DNA from: an uncultured Eubacteriales bacterium
Lineage (GTDB): Bacteria; Bacillota; Clostridia; Christensenellales; Aristaeellaceae
NCBI GenBank assembly: GCA_902778995.1
Contig: CACYZW010000048.1
Span: forward strand, 1 to 55,697
Reading direction: 5' to 3'
Length of the DNA: 55,697 nt
Position numbers and translations under genes: made by a program. Each line of letters begins with the position of its first letter. Within the stretch, counting starts at the first letter, position 1. A model generated the notes under the pieces. That model was not told the DNA's origin. It was given only the letters and a program-made list of their open reading frames with translations, and made no database searches. Shown in pieces: positions 7,541 to 17,634 of the stretch.

Positions 7541-8521
7541 TTATCCCCTGCCGCCGCTGGCCCGCAAACCGCCCTGGGGCTCGACCAGACCGTCGCTGGC
7601 CATCATGGTTTCAAGCACGCTGATGTCGGATTCCACGTCGATGGCTTCGGTGCGGAACAGGCGGTCCTGCTGCTGCTCAAAGCCGCGCACCAGCGTGTCC
7701 AGCACGTCCTCGATCTTCTTGCGGCTGTTCTGTATGTTTTCGCCCTGGTAGCTCTGCCGCTCCATCAGGCTGTAGGATTTCAGCAGCTTCAGCGTGGTGG
7801 GCAGGTAGTAGTTCATGAATTTGCGCACTTCCTCGGCGTGCTCGGGCTTTTCCTGCACCACGCGGAATATGCTGGCGGTCAGCTCGCCGATGCGGTCGAT
7901 GCGCTCGGAGACTTCGGGATTTTGTATGGCGTCGTTCAGCGCGCGGATCTCCCGCAGCTTGGCCTCGAACTCGTCGACGTCGGCCTTGGGGGGCTCGGGG
8001 GCCTTCTGCCGCTTCGCTTGCGCAGGCGTTTCCCGTGTTTCGCTGCCGGCATTGCCGGACTGCGCCGCCCTCGCAGCGGCCACGGTGGACGCCCGAACCT
8101 CCGGCGAGATGTAGACGTTGACCACGGGCTCCGCCTTCCGGTCCACAAACCGGGTCTCCACCACGTTGGGGTTGATGTACAGCGTCATGTGGCTGCGGTC
8201 GATGTAGGCGTCCCGGCCCATGAAGCCCTCGTCGATCATGGCCTGCAGGTCGCTTGCGACGTTTTCCACCGGCAGGCCCGTGCTCGCGGCCAGACCGCGG
8301 ATGCTCACCTCGTTGCGTTCGCCGATGACGCTGGCATAGCGGCGGTACTGCTTCAGGCGCTTTCGGCTGATTTCATTGCGAATGCGCTTGTAGCCCAAAT
8401 AGAGCCCGATCACGGTGGAGATCGGGGGTACGATAATCAACAGTATGCCGATGGCCAGCAGGGAGGGCTTCTCCGGCGGGTCCTCGGGTATCATGATATT
8501 GCCATAGCGATTCTTGGACAT
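7541..8521 (-). CDS. XpaC-like membrane protein
   Basis: The 326-residue protein resembles the XpaC family (5-bromo-4-chloroindolyl phosphate hydrolysis proteins), whose real substrate is unknown. It has a transmembrane stretch at about 20-45, a winged-helix-like middle (YASVIG...VSIRGLAASTGLP...VASDLQAMIDEGF), a variable Ala/Pro/Glu linker, and a helical C-terminal half containing RKFMNYYLPTTLKLL and SYSLMERQSYQGENI, which are characteristic of XpaC. In many Firmicutes xpaC neighbours telA; no telA is present here. A GGGTGAG site precedes the ATG. Confidence 0.8.
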   Translation of the reverse strand: MSKNRYGNIMIPEDPPEKPSLLAIGILLIIVPPISTVIGLYLGYKRIRNEISRKRLKQYRRYASVIGERNEVSIRGLAASTGLPVENVASDLQAMIDEGFMGRDAYIDRSHMTLYINPNVVETRFVDRKAEPVVNVYISPEVRASTVAAARAAQSGNAGSETRETPAQAKRQKAPEPPKADVDEFEAKLREIRALNDAIQNPEVSERIDRIGELTASIFRVVQEKPEHAEEVRKFMNYYLPTTLKLLKSYSLMERQSYQGENIQNSRKKIEDVLDTLVRGFEQQQDRLFRTEAIDVESDISVLETMMASDGLVEPQGGLRASGGRG

Positions 8522-8544
8522 ACAATCTCACCCCATCCTACCGG

Positions 8545-8573
8545 ATTATACCATAGTTGACGCGGCTGTTCAA
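8545..8573 (-). promoter_or_regulatory. Promoter of the xpaC-like gene
   Basis: Leftward TTGAAC (8568-8573), a 17-base spacer and TATAAT (8545-8550). Confidence 0.7.
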
Positions 8574-8683
8574 GTGCGAAGAAATAAAAACCCGGAGTAA
8601 TCGCTTGCGAAACGTTGCCATTTACTCGCAAAATGAATGGCAGCCAATTCGACGCCGGCGCCTCGCAAAGATGTATTTTCGGG

Positions 8684-8712
8684 TTGACGATGGGTTGGGA
8701 ATCGGTTAAAAT
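8684..8712 (+). promoter_or_regulatory. Promoter of the barnase/barstar operon
   Basis: TTGACG (8684-8689), a 17-base spacer and TAAAAT (8707-8712), 50 bases before the first small gene. Confidence 0.7.
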
Positions 8713-8761
8713 AATAGCGACGCCGACTTGAGGGCATACTCGTCTTCAGGGAGGTGATGGT

Positions 8762-8941
8762 ATGCGCAGGAAACAAGCGGGTGCGGCGCGCGCGCCGGAG
8801 GCGGCGGTCGCCTCCGCCACGGAATGCACGGGGCTGATGCCCGCGCTGCCCCGGGATGAGGCGCAGGACGAGGCTGAGGCCGCGCTGTACGGCATTCACG
8901 CCGCGAAGGACGGGCGCCAATCGTCCGGGGAGAAAGGATGA
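8762..8941 (+). CDS. Small conserved ECTGL-type protein
   Basis: This 59-residue protein is encoded behind a very strong ribosome binding site (GGGAGGTGAT). The core ATECTGLMPALPRDEAQDE and the following LYGIHAAK resemble small Clostridia proteins I recall with the pattern ECTGL-P-LP-DEAQ-E and Y-IH. No function is known to me. The N-terminus is rich in Arg, Ala and Lys. It is first in the operon with the barnase-type RNase and barstar; its stop codon overlaps a possible upstream ATG of the RNase gene. Confidence 0.65.
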   Translation: MRRKQAGAARAPEAAVASATECTGLMPALPRDEAQDEAEAALYGIHAAKDGRQSSGEKG

Positions 8942-8997
8942 AACGCGGACGGCGCGACCTTCGGGTCGCGCCCGATGTGGGAGAGGAAGAGAATACC

Positions 8998-9657
8998 ATG
9001 TTCAAATTGACAAAACGGCTGCTGGCGGCGATCCTCGCGCTGGTACTGGCTGCGGGATGTCTGTGCTTCGCGTCGGCGTCGACGGAGGACGACGACTGGC
9101 GGGAAGCGCTGCGCAAGGCCTTCGGCCTGTCGGACGACGCCTCCGACCCGCAGCAGCCGCAGGCCACGAAGCAGCCGCAGGCTACGCAGAAGCCGAAAGC
9201 CACGAAGCAGCCGCAGGCCACGAAGCAGCCGAAAGCCACGAAGCAGCCGAAAGCCACACAACAGCCGCAGGCCACACAGCAGCCGAAGGCCACGCAAAAG
9301 GCGGCGCCTCAGTTCAAACTGCCGGTGACGGATGCCCAGCAGATCGTCAATTACCTGGCGATCTACGGCGAGCTGCCGGAGAATTTCATCACCAAGGAGG
9401 AGGCCCGCTGGCTGGGGTGGGACAGCCGCTATAATTATGTCGGCGAGGTCGCGCCGGGCATGAGCATCGGCGGGGACTGGTTCGGCAATTACGACCGGCT
9501 GCTGCCCACAAAGAAGGGGCGAAGGTGGTACGAGTGCGATGTGAACTACCGGGGCAAAGGGCGGGGCCCCGAGCGCCTGATCTACAGCTCCGACGGGCTG
9601 TACTACTACACCAGGGATCACTACCAGACCTTTACACAGATGTTTCCGGAGGGATGA
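8998..9657 (+). CDS. Secreted barnase-type ribonuclease
   Basis: The 219-residue protein has a signal peptide (residues 1-28), a low-complexity linker (about 45-100) of six-residue KQPQAT-like repeats, and a C-terminal microbial RNase N1/T1 domain like barnase. The catalytic residues can be placed: Glu in WYECDVNY, Arg in GRGPERLIYSSD and His in RDHYQTFTQMF. The domain cleaves single-stranded RNA. An in-frame ATG at 8938 overlaps the previous gene, but the signal peptide begins cleanly at 8998, with GGGAGAGG upstream. The barstar gene follows three bases later. Roles in competition or nutrient release are both possible. Confidence 0.9.
   Translation: MFKLTKRLLAAILALVLAAGCLCFASASTEDDDWREALRKAFGLSDDASDPQQPQATKQPQATQKPKATKQPQATKQPKATKQPKATQQPQATQQPKATQKAAPQFKLPVTDAQQIVNYLAIYGELPENFITKEEARWLGWDSRYNYVGEVAPGMSIGGDWFGNYDRLLPTKKGRRWYECDVNYRGKGRGPERLIYSSDGLYYYTRDHYQTFTQMFPEG
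9151..9302 (+). repeat. 18-bp tandem repeats in RNase linker
   Basis: About eight units of AAGCAGCCGAAAGCCACG-like sequence encode KQP(Q/K)AT. Unit variants alternate Gln and Lys in two positions. Such repeats tend to vary in number between strains. Confidence 0.85.
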
Positions 9658-9660
9658 GCG

Positions 9661-9909
9661 ATGATTGTTTTGAATGGAAAGCGCATGGATGATCGCGCCG
9701 GGCTGCATGCCGAACTGAAGCGGAAGCTGTCTCTGCCGGATTACTATGGCAACAACCTGGATGCCTTGAACGATTGCCTCTCGGAGCGCGTGGAACGGGA
9801 GCTGATCGTCATCGAACATACGGGCGACATGCTCGAAGGCTGCCAGGACTATGCCCTCGGCCTGCTGCGGGTTTTTTCTGACAACGGCATACAGGTATTA
9901 TTGGATTGA
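9661..9909 (+). CDS. Barstar-family ribonuclease inhibitor
   Basis: This 82-residue cytoplasmic protein should bind and block the barnase-type RNase encoded just upstream, protecting the producer before secretion. The barstar hallmark YYGNNLDALNDCLSE lies near residues 28-42 and contains the acidic residue that plugs the RNase active site. Length and position match barstar. The start codon follows the RNase stop by three bases with GGAGGG inside the RNase end, so the two are co-translated. Confidence 0.92.
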   Translation: MIVLNGKRMDDRAGLHAELKRKLSLPDYYGNNLDALNDCLSERVERELIVIEHTGDMLEGCQDYALGLLRVFSDNGIQVLLD

Positions 9910-9939
9910 AATAAAAACGAGAACGGAGGTAGACAAGCC

Positions 9940-10653
9940 ATGAAACCAATACCGACCCCTCACATCGACGCCCCCGAGGGCGCGTTTGCGGCCACCGTGC
10001 TGATGCCCGGCGATCCGCTGCGGGCCAAATTCATCGCGGATAATTTCCTGCAGGACGCCGTGCTGGTGAACAATGTGCGCGGCGTGCAGGGCCATACGGG
10101 TTATTATAAGGGCAAGCGCGTGTCCGTGATGGCCTCGGGCATGGGCATGCCGTCCATCGGCATCTATTCCTATGAGCTGTTCAACTATTACGGCGTAGAG
10201 AACATCATCCGCGTCGGCTCCGCCGGGGCCTTGACGGAAAAGCTGAAGCTGCGGGATGTGGTCGCGGCCATGAGTGTCTACACCGATTCGGGCTACGGCG
10301 GTCAGTTCGGCTATCAGGGCTCGTTGTCCCCCTGCTGCTCCTATGATCTGCTCCGCGCGGCCATGGACGCGGCGGACAGGCTGGGCTACCACATGGTTCC
10401 CGGCCCCATCGCATCCCACGACGGCTTCTACAGCCAGGGTGAATACAACAGCACCAAAATACTGCAACAGTTGGGCGTGCTGTGCGTGGAGATGGAGGCC
10501 TACGCGCTGTACCTGAACGCCGCCGCCGCCGGAAAGAACGCGCTGGCGCTGCTGACCATCTCGGACAGCCTCGCGACCGGCGAAAGCCTGCCCGCCGAGG
10601 ACCGGCAGAACACCTTCACCCATATGATGGAGATCGCGCTGGAAATCGCATGA
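9940..10653 (+). CDS. deoD: Purine nucleoside phosphorylase
   Basis: The 237-residue enzyme belongs to the hexameric DeoD branch and would split purine (deoxy)nucleosides with phosphate to base and sugar 1-phosphate. Characteristic stretches are MPGDPLRAKFIA (about 23-34), GMGMPSIGIYSYEL, RVGSAGAL, the substrate motif VEMEAYALY near residue 183 and TISDSLATGE with the catalytic Asp. ACGGAGG precedes the ATG. It lies 30 bases behind barstar and may be co-transcribed; a terminator follows. Confidence 0.95.
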   Translation: MKPIPTPHIDAPEGAFAATVLMPGDPLRAKFIADNFLQDAVLVNNVRGVQGHTGYYKGKRVSVMASGMGMPSIGIYSYELFNYYGVENIIRVGSAGALTEKLKLRDVVAAMSVYTDSGYGGQFGYQGSLSPCCSYDLLRAAMDAADRLGYHMVPGPIASHDGFYSQGEYNSTKILQQLGVLCVEMEAYALYLNAAAAGKNALALLTISDSLATGESLPAEDRQNTFTHMMEIALEIA

Positions 10654-10679
10654 TTTCACTGAGAATTAAAAGTGAAGCG

Positions 10680-10717
10680 TAAAGAGTTAGGAGCTTACAA
10701 TCCTGACTCTTTACTCT
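10680..10717. terminator. Terminator after deoD
   Basis: TAAAGAGTTAGGA (10680-10692) pairs with TCCTGACTCTTTA (10701-10713) with one G-T pair, followed by CTCTTTT. It lies between converging genes and can serve both. Confidence 0.75.
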
Positions 10718-10728
10718 TTTCTGTGGGA

Positions 10729-11412
10729 TTACAATTCCGCGACATCCACTACGCGCAGGGCATCGCCCTCCACGACAAACCGCACGTCGAAGCCCGCGAA
10801 GGCGACGCCGTAGCGCCGGGAGGCCTCGCCGTGGCGATAGCCGGGGCGGGGATCCTGGGCCAGCACCTCGATCAGCGCATCCCGCTTATCCGGGGGGATG
10901 CGGGCAAGCAGGGCCTCGGGGAAATCGACGCTCAGGCGGTCGTAGCGGATGCCATCGGTAAAGCCGCCCGTGGCTTCCGGGCGGCAGTCGGCATAGGGGA
11001 TATAGGGCTTGATGTCGTAGATGGGGGTGCCGTCCATCAGATCGGCTCCGGCAACAAACAGCGTCGGGCCGTCCGGGCCAGACAGCGCTATGCGCTCCAG
11101 CCGCACGCAGGACAGCCCCAGCGGATTGGGCCGGAAGGGAGAGCGGGTGGCGAAAACACCCATGCGCCGGTTGCCGCCCAGCCGGGGCGGTTTGACCGTG
11201 GGAGACCACCCTTCCATCACCGATTCCGAGAACTGCCAGATCAGCCACAGGTGGCTGTAGCCCTCCAGCCCGCGCAGGGCGGAGGCGTCCCGGTATTCGG
11301 GTTCAAAGGTGATCCTGGCCTTCAGGGCGTCGATCAGGCCGCTTTGACGGGGTATGCCGAATTTGGACGGGAAATCCGTGTGAATGACGGCGATGGTTTT
11401 GAGGGATTGCAT
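10729..11412 (-). CDS. trmO: tRNA m6t6A methyltransferase TrmO
   Basis: The 227-residue protein is a TsaA/TrmO-like enzyme that adds a methyl group to N6-threonylcarbamoyladenosine at position 37 of certain tRNAs, using S-adenosylmethionine. Family features are visible: FGIPRQSGL (about 18-26), EGYSHLWLIWQFSE, RRMGVFATRSPFRPNPLGLS near residue 85 and DGTPIYDIKPYIPYAD. The length is close to the E. coli protein. The ATG at 11412 lies just after the stop of degV, so the two form an operon. Confidence 0.9.
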   Translation of the reverse strand: MQSLKTIAVIHTDFPSKFGIPRQSGLIDALKARITFEPEYRDASALRGLEGYSHLWLIWQFSESVMEGWSPTVKPPRLGGNRRMGVFATRSPFRPNPLGLSCVRLERIALSGPDGPTLFVAGADLMDGTPIYDIKPYIPYADCRPEATGGFTDGIRYDRLSVDFPEALLARIPPDKRDALIEVLAQDPRPGYRHGEASRRYGVAFAGFDVRFVVEGDALRVVDVAEL

Positions 11413-11417
11413 GCCGT

Positions 11418-12290
11418 TCAGCGCTCGGTGCCCAAGAAGAACAGCGCCACGGTGCCCGGGCCGGAATGGGCGCCGATGACCGGGCCGACATAGTTGATGA
11501 CGACGTCCTTCACGCCAAAACGGGTGCGCATGATTTCCGCCAGATAATTCGCGTCCTCCAGGCAATCGCCGTGGGAGATGAACACGGTCTGATCGGCCAG
11601 ATCGACGCCCAGCCTTTCCGCATGATCCGCCAGCGCCTTCAGGGATGCCTTGCGCCCCCGGGCGGTGCCCACCTTGATCAGGTGGCCGGCGTTGTCCACG
11701 TGCATGACGGGCTTGATGCTCAGCATGCTGCCCACGATGGCAGTCGCGCCGGAGATGCGTCCGCCGCGCTTGAGGAACATCAGATCGTCGATGGTGAACC
11801 AGTGGCACAGGTGCAGCTTGTTTGCCTCAACATAGTCGCGCACCTCTTCGATGGTGCGTCCCTGCTGCTTTTGCTGCCATGCCAGATACAGCATCAATCC
11901 CTGGCCCATTGACGCGCACAGCGAATCCACCGTATAGATCTTGCGGTCGGGGTAGCGCTCGCCCATCTCCCGGGCGGCCATGGCCCCGGCGTCATAGGTG
12001 CTGCTCAAACCGGAGGAAAAGCCGATGTAAAGTATGTCCCTGCCCGCCGCAAGCGCGGCCTCCATGGGCTCCATGAAGTCGTTGACGTTGACGGCGGAGG
12101 TCTTTGCCGGACACTTGGTGCGCAGCTTTGCGTAGATTTCGCTGAACGCGATCTCTCGCTCGTCAAGGTAGTTGGCATATCTTTGGCCATCCACATCCAG
12201 ATACAGCGGCAGAACGGAGAGCTCCATTTTATCCGCCAGATCGGCGGGAAGATCACAGGAAGAATCTGTCATGATAATATAATCAGACAT
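11418..12290 (-). CDS. DegV family fatty-acid-binding protein
   Basis: The 290-residue protein matches DegV/FakB proteins, which bind a fatty acid and present it to the kinase FakA. Features: MTDSSCDLP at the N-terminus, KTSAVN near residue 63 (the conserved TSxxs site), FSSGLSSTYDAG near 95-105, and LKRGGRISG near 175. The C-terminal HSGPGTVALFFLG is also typical. Ligand and partner cannot be read from sequence; no fakA is in the window. A -10 element TATAAT (12338-12343, leftward) lies upstream. Confidence 0.92.
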   Translation of the reverse strand: MSDYIIMTDSSCDLPADLADKMELSVLPLYLDVDGQRYANYLDEREIAFSEIYAKLRTKCPAKTSAVNVNDFMEPMEAALAAGRDILYIGFSSGLSSTYDAGAMAAREMGERYPDRKIYTVDSLCASMGQGLMLYLAWQQKQQGRTIEEVRDYVEANKLHLCHWFTIDDLMFLKRGGRISGATAIVGSMLSIKPVMHVDNAGHLIKVGTARGRKASLKALADHAERLGVDLADQTVFISHGDCLEDANYLAEIMRTRFGVKDVVINYVGPVIGAHSGPGTVALFFLGTER

Positions 12291-12463
12291 TTGCCTACCC
12301 CCAGTCTATTGTGTCGTCGAAATCTATCCGCGCAGTCATTATAACATGCTTTTTCCGCCGTGTCTTTGTTATTCACGGGATTTAAAAATATTGTAACGAT
12401 TGACGGGCGACCGGCGGAGCGACGGAGCCGCCGATTTCACAGAAAATTATCCCTGCCGGGGTA

Positions 12464-12492
12464 TTGCATTTGACGGCTTGTTATGCTATAAT
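12464..12492 (+). promoter_or_regulatory. Promoter of tRNA-Ser
   Basis: TTGCAT (12464-12469), a 17-base spacer and TATAAT (12487-12492), 53 bases before the tRNA. Confidence 0.65.
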
Positions 12493-12545
12493 CGGTTGCG
12501 TTGGTTGATTCGGGGCTGACCCCTCCGGGTCGCAAAACTGAATAT

Positions 12546-12635
12546 GGAGAAGTCGCCTAGCTTGGTCGAGGGCGCACGACTGGAAATCGTGTAGGCGTCA
12601 AAAGCGTCTCGAGGGTTCGAATCCCTCCACTTGCC
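12546..12635 (+). tRNA. tRNA-Ser(GGA) with mismatched acceptor stem
   Basis: The body of a serine tRNA is clear: D-stem GCCT/GGGC, anticodon arm CACGA-CTGGAAA-TCGTG with anticodon GGA, the long serine-type variable arm (TAGGCGTC...GCGTCTC) and T-arm GAGGG-TTCGAAT-CCCTC. The acceptor 5' strand GGAGAAG would normally face CTTCTCC, but the 3' strand here reads CACTTGC, giving mismatches at three of seven positions. No CCA is encoded directly after it. It may be a decayed or poorly functional copy, or contain an error. Confidence 0.8.
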
Positions 12636-12636
12636 A

Positions 12637-12799
12637 GAGGGAGATAATGCCAATTGGATTTAAACATAATAATTTATGCTGATAATACAGCCAGGCATTT
12701 GACTTTTTGATATCAGATTGCATGAAATGATGGAAGATTCTCCCAATTCTTATAAGACAGCATGGTTGGGAACGCACGCTGATCGTCCTCCTCCATAAA
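12637..12799. other. Gap after tRNA-Ser, nothing recognised
   Basis: This AT-richer stretch shows no open frame with a ribosome binding site, no terminator and no repeat shared with the rest of the window. Confidence 0.4.
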
Positions 12800-12828
12800 T
12801 TGACAATCCAAAGCAGAAAAGGTATAAT
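12800..12828 (+). promoter_or_regulatory. Consensus promoter of ACT/PFL operon
   Basis: TTGACA (12800-12805), a 17-base spacer and TATAAT (12823-12828): a perfect sigma-A promoter. Confidence 0.85.
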
Positions 12829-12878
12829 GTGACCGAAAAATCGATTTCTCCCGGAAGAAACAATATGGAGGGCGGCGT

Positions 12879-13184
12879 ATGAAACGCGAAACAGTCGAAG
12901 CCACGAACGAAATGAAGAAAGCAGTTATCAGCGTGCTTGGCACGGACAGGAAGGGCATCATCGCGAACGTGAGCCGGGTGCTGCTGGAGCACGACGCGAA
13001 CATACTGGACATCTCCCAGACCATCGTCTCCGGGCTGTTCAGCATGATACTGATTGCAGACATCTCCAGCGAAAAGTGCTCCTTCGACGCGCTGAAGGCG
13101 GAGCTTGACGACCTGAGCCGGGCGCTCAACGTCCAGATCCGCACCCAGCGCAGCGAGATATTCGAAGCGATGCACCAGATTTAA
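12879..13184 (+). CDS. ACT domain protein (UPF0237 type)
   Basis: This 101-residue protein is a single ACT domain, a small-molecule (usually amino acid) sensing fold. The pattern KKAVISVLGTDRKGIIANVS followed by LDISQTIVSGLFSMILI is the typical UPF0237 signature (related to GcvR-like regulators). A 10-residue N-terminal extension precedes the domain. GGAGGG lies upstream of the ATG. It is the usual partner of the PFL/UPF0210 gene that follows 13 bases later; here that partner is broken, so whether the pair still works is open. Confidence 0.9.
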   Translation: MKRETVEATNEMKKAVISVLGTDRKGIIANVSRVLLEHDANILDISQTIVSGLFSMILIADISSEKCSFDALKAELDDLSRALNVQIRTQRSEIFEAMHQI

Positions 13185-13197
13185 GGGGGACACGGCC

Positions 13198-14456
13198 ATG
13201 CACATGATCAATACCTCTGAGATTCTGGAAACCCTGAACATGATCGACCACCAGAAGCTGGACGTGCGCACGATCACCATGGGCATATCGCTGTTTTCCT
13301 GCGTCACCGACGACGAGGACCGGAGCGCATCTCCGTGACCCCTGCGGCGCTGGTGACCGGGGCCATCCGGCATCCCGTAAAGGTGGCCAGGGCGCTGGAC
13401 CGGGCGGCAAGGACCGCGGGCGTGGATTTCATCGGCGGCTATTCGGCGCTGGTGCACAAGGGCATCACCGAGGCGGACCGGCGGTTGATCGAATCGATCC
13501 CCGAGGCCCTGGCGGAGACGGATTATCTGTGTTCGTCGGTCAATGTGGGCTCCACCCGTGCGGGCATCAACATGGACGCCGTGCGGCTGATGGGGGAGAC
13601 GGTGAAGGCCACCGCCCAGCACACTGCCCACAACGGCGGCTTGGGCTGCGCGAAGCTGGTGGTGTTCTGCAATGCCGTGGAGGACAATCCCTTCATGGCC
13701 GGGGCGTTCCATGGCCCCGGCGAGGGGGATTGCGCCGTCAGCGTGGGCGTCAGCGGCCCCGGCGTGGTGAAGGTGGCCCTGGAGGGCGTGAAGGGCGCGC
13801 CCTTCGACGAGGTTGCCGAGACCATCAAGCGCACCGCCTTCCACATCACCCGCGTGGGCCAGCTGGTGGCCCGGGAAGCCAGCCGGCGGCTGGGCGTCCC
13901 CTTCGGCATCGTCGACCTGTCCCTGGCCCCGACCCCGGCGGTGGGCGATTCCGTGGCCGCGATACTGGAGGAGATGGGCCTGGAGACCTGCGGCGCCCAC
14001 GGCACGACGGCGGCGCTTGCGCTGCTGAACGATGCGGTGAAGAAGGGCGGCGTGATGGCGTCCTCCCACGTGGGCGGGCTCTCCGGCGCGTTCATCCCCG
14101 TGTCGGAGGACATCGGCATGATCGAAGCCGCCCGGAAGGGGGCGCTGTCCCTCGAAAAGCTGGAGGCCATGACCTGCGTCTGCTCGGTGGGCCTGGACAT
14201 GATCGCCATTCCCGGCGACACGCCCGCCGAGACCATCGCCGCCGTCATCGCCGACGAGGCCGCCATCGGCATGGTCAACAACAAGACCACCGCCGTGCGC
14301 GTGATTCCCGCCCCCGGCAAGAAGGTGGGGGACAACGTGGAGTTCGGCGGCCTGCTGGGCCACGCCCCGGTCATCCCCGTGCGGACGCTGGATTCCGGCG
14401 CGTTCATACGCCGTGGCGGGCGGATTCCCGCGCCGCTGCACAGCCTGAGGAACTGA
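13198..14456 (+). pseudogene. PFL family (UPF0210/DUF711) gene with internal deletion
   Basis: Two frames make up this family. The first, 13198-13338, encodes the normal N-terminus ([19 protein letters not shown]...[12 protein letters not shown]) and stops after 46 residues. The second begins near 13324 in another frame at [13 protein letters not shown] and runs to 14456, with the usual family body ([53 protein letters not shown]). Compared with the roughly 450-residue family, about 35 codons between CVTDDEDR and RISVTP are missing and the frame changes there. The function is unknown in general; the gene normally partners the upstream ACT gene. A GTG at 13335 could still start a 373-residue product. 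Confidence 0.85.
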
Positions 14457-14460
14457 CCGG

Positions 14461-14571
14461 ACAAAGCCCCAAACGCAGAAAACCCTTCCGACGGACGAAG
14501 AGCGGAAGGGTTTTCTGTTTGCCGTGTCGCCTGTCCCGGCGCCTTGCCCTGCGGGCTTTTCAACGGTCTGG
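14461..14571. repeat. R1 repeat, copy A (middle deleted)
   Basis: It shares ACAAAGCCC...AAACGCAGAAAACCC at its left and CCTGTCCCGGCGCCTTGCC...CGGTCTG at its right with the full R1 copy at 33670-33841, but lacks the part in between. The hairpin described at 14476-14517 lies inside it. Confidence 0.75.
14476..14517. terminator. Terminator hairpin within R1
   Basis: CAGAAAACCCTTCCG (14476-14490) pairs perfectly with CGGAAGGGTTTTCTG (14503-14517). It lies between two converging genes and probably ends both transcripts. Confidence 0.75.
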
Positions 14572-14606
14572 CAGTTTGTTGGCTTTGTCAATATCCATGC
14601 CATTGA

Positions 14607-15239
14607 TCAGAATCCCAGGTCTCGATTGACCAGTATCACGTGAATCCGATCCTTGTGGCGGGAGAAGCGGGTGATCAGAATCTGGCAGCAAATGGTATCC
14701 GGCGACTTGCAGTCCATACAGGCGCCGGTTTTTGAACAGGGGGTGGACAGGCCGAAGCGCTGGGCGTTGATGGGCGCGGCCACGTTGCGGGCCCGCTTCA
14801 TGGCGCTGTCCAGGTCGGGACAGACCTTGTTCATGCCCACGATGAAGATCACCTTTTTCGGCCCCTGGGCGATGGCGGAGACGCGGTTGGAGTTGCCGTC
14901 GATGTTCACCATGATGCCGTCGTCGGTGATGGCGTTGGCGCTGGACAGGAATATGTCGGCGTCGTAGGCCGCCAGCATGGCCGCCCGCTTGTCCGTATAT
15001 TGATCCCTGTCGATGAAGTTGTAGTTGCCGTCCTTCAGCGCTTCCACCAGGCCGATCTCGTGGGCGCTCATCGCGCCGCCCATGCTCACGGAGCTGCCCT
15101 CCGGAATCAGGGCGAGGGCCTGGGCCAGCGCGTCCTTCTTCGTCATGGCGTAGTAGCCGGACATGTTGCGGGATTCCAGTCCCTTGATGGTCTTCCTGGC
15201 CAGCAGTTCGTTTCGACGGATGACGTTTTCGTTCAGCAT
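14607..15239 (-). CDS. LUD domain protein (lactate-utilisation type)
   Basis: The 210-residue protein has the LUD/DUF162 domain related to LutC/YkgG. Visible features are SMGGAMSAHEIGL near residue 52, DADIFLSSANAITDDG near 95, GPKKVIFIVGMNKV near 125, and a Cys cluster STPCSKTGACMDCKSPDTICC (about 165-185) that could hold an iron-sulfur cluster. No lutA or lutB accompanies it, so a role in lactate oxidation is not supported by context. GGAGGT precedes the ATG at good spacing. Confidence 0.87.
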   Translation of the reverse strand: MLNENVIRRNELLARKTIKGLESRNMSGYYAMTKKDALAQALALIPEGSSVSMGGAMSAHEIGLVEALKDGNYNFIDRDQYTDKRAAMLAAYDADIFLSSANAITDDGIMVNIDGNSNRVSAIAQGPKKVIFIVGMNKVCPDLDSAMKRARNVAAPINAQRFGLSTPCSKTGACMDCKSPDTICCQILITRFSRHKDRIHVILVNRDLGF

Positions 15240-15268
15240 AATATGACACCTCCGATGTGTTTTTATGG

Positions 15269-15297
15269 ATTATAGCATATGGCGGCGCAGTTGTAAA
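15269..15297 (-). promoter_or_regulatory. Promoter of LUD gene
   Basis: Leftward TTTACA (15292-15297), a 17-base spacer and TATAAT (15269-15274). Confidence 0.7.
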
Positions 15298-15319
15298 TTG
15301 AGAATTTTACATCCCGTCC

Positions 15320-15348
15320 TTGCTCCAATATCCGTTTTCTGCTATCAT
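15320..15348 (+). promoter_or_regulatory. Promoter of tex
   Basis: TTGCTC (15320-15325), a 17-base spacer and TATCAT (15343-15348). Confidence 0.6.
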
Positions 15349-15371
15349 ACGGTCATATGGAGGAACAGAGC

Positions 15372-17525
<2,154 letters not shown>

Positions 17526-17526
17526 A

Positions 17527-17634
17527 AAGACACGGATGCAGAAACCCCTTCCGATGAACCAAATCCGGAAGGGTTTTCTGCCTGCCGTGTTGCCGGGAAG
17601 TGCAAAGCGCGTTCTCTTACAGCTTGGTAAGCGC
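17527..17634. repeat. R1 repeat, copy B (right end lost)
   Basis: It follows copy C (33690-33790) from GCAGAAA...CCTTCCG through GCC-GTATTGCCGGGA to CTTAC...TTGGTAAG, then stops. Its first hairpin (17539-17580, CAGAAACCCCTTCCG with CGGAAGGGTTTTCTG, one mismatch) probably terminates tex. Confidence 0.7.

Noticed and set aside
8938-8997. Upstream ATG of the RNase gene
   Set aside because: It would place charged residues before the signal peptide; ATG 8998 gives a standard signal peptide and has a binding site.
9151-9302. Tandem repeats considered as a CRISPR-like array
   Set aside because: The 18-bp units are contiguous, without spacers, and stay in frame within a coding gene.
12546-12878. 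Integration site of a mobile island at tRNA-Ser
   Set aside because: No integrase, no repeated tRNA 3' end and no foreign-looking gene follow; the next genes are ordinary.
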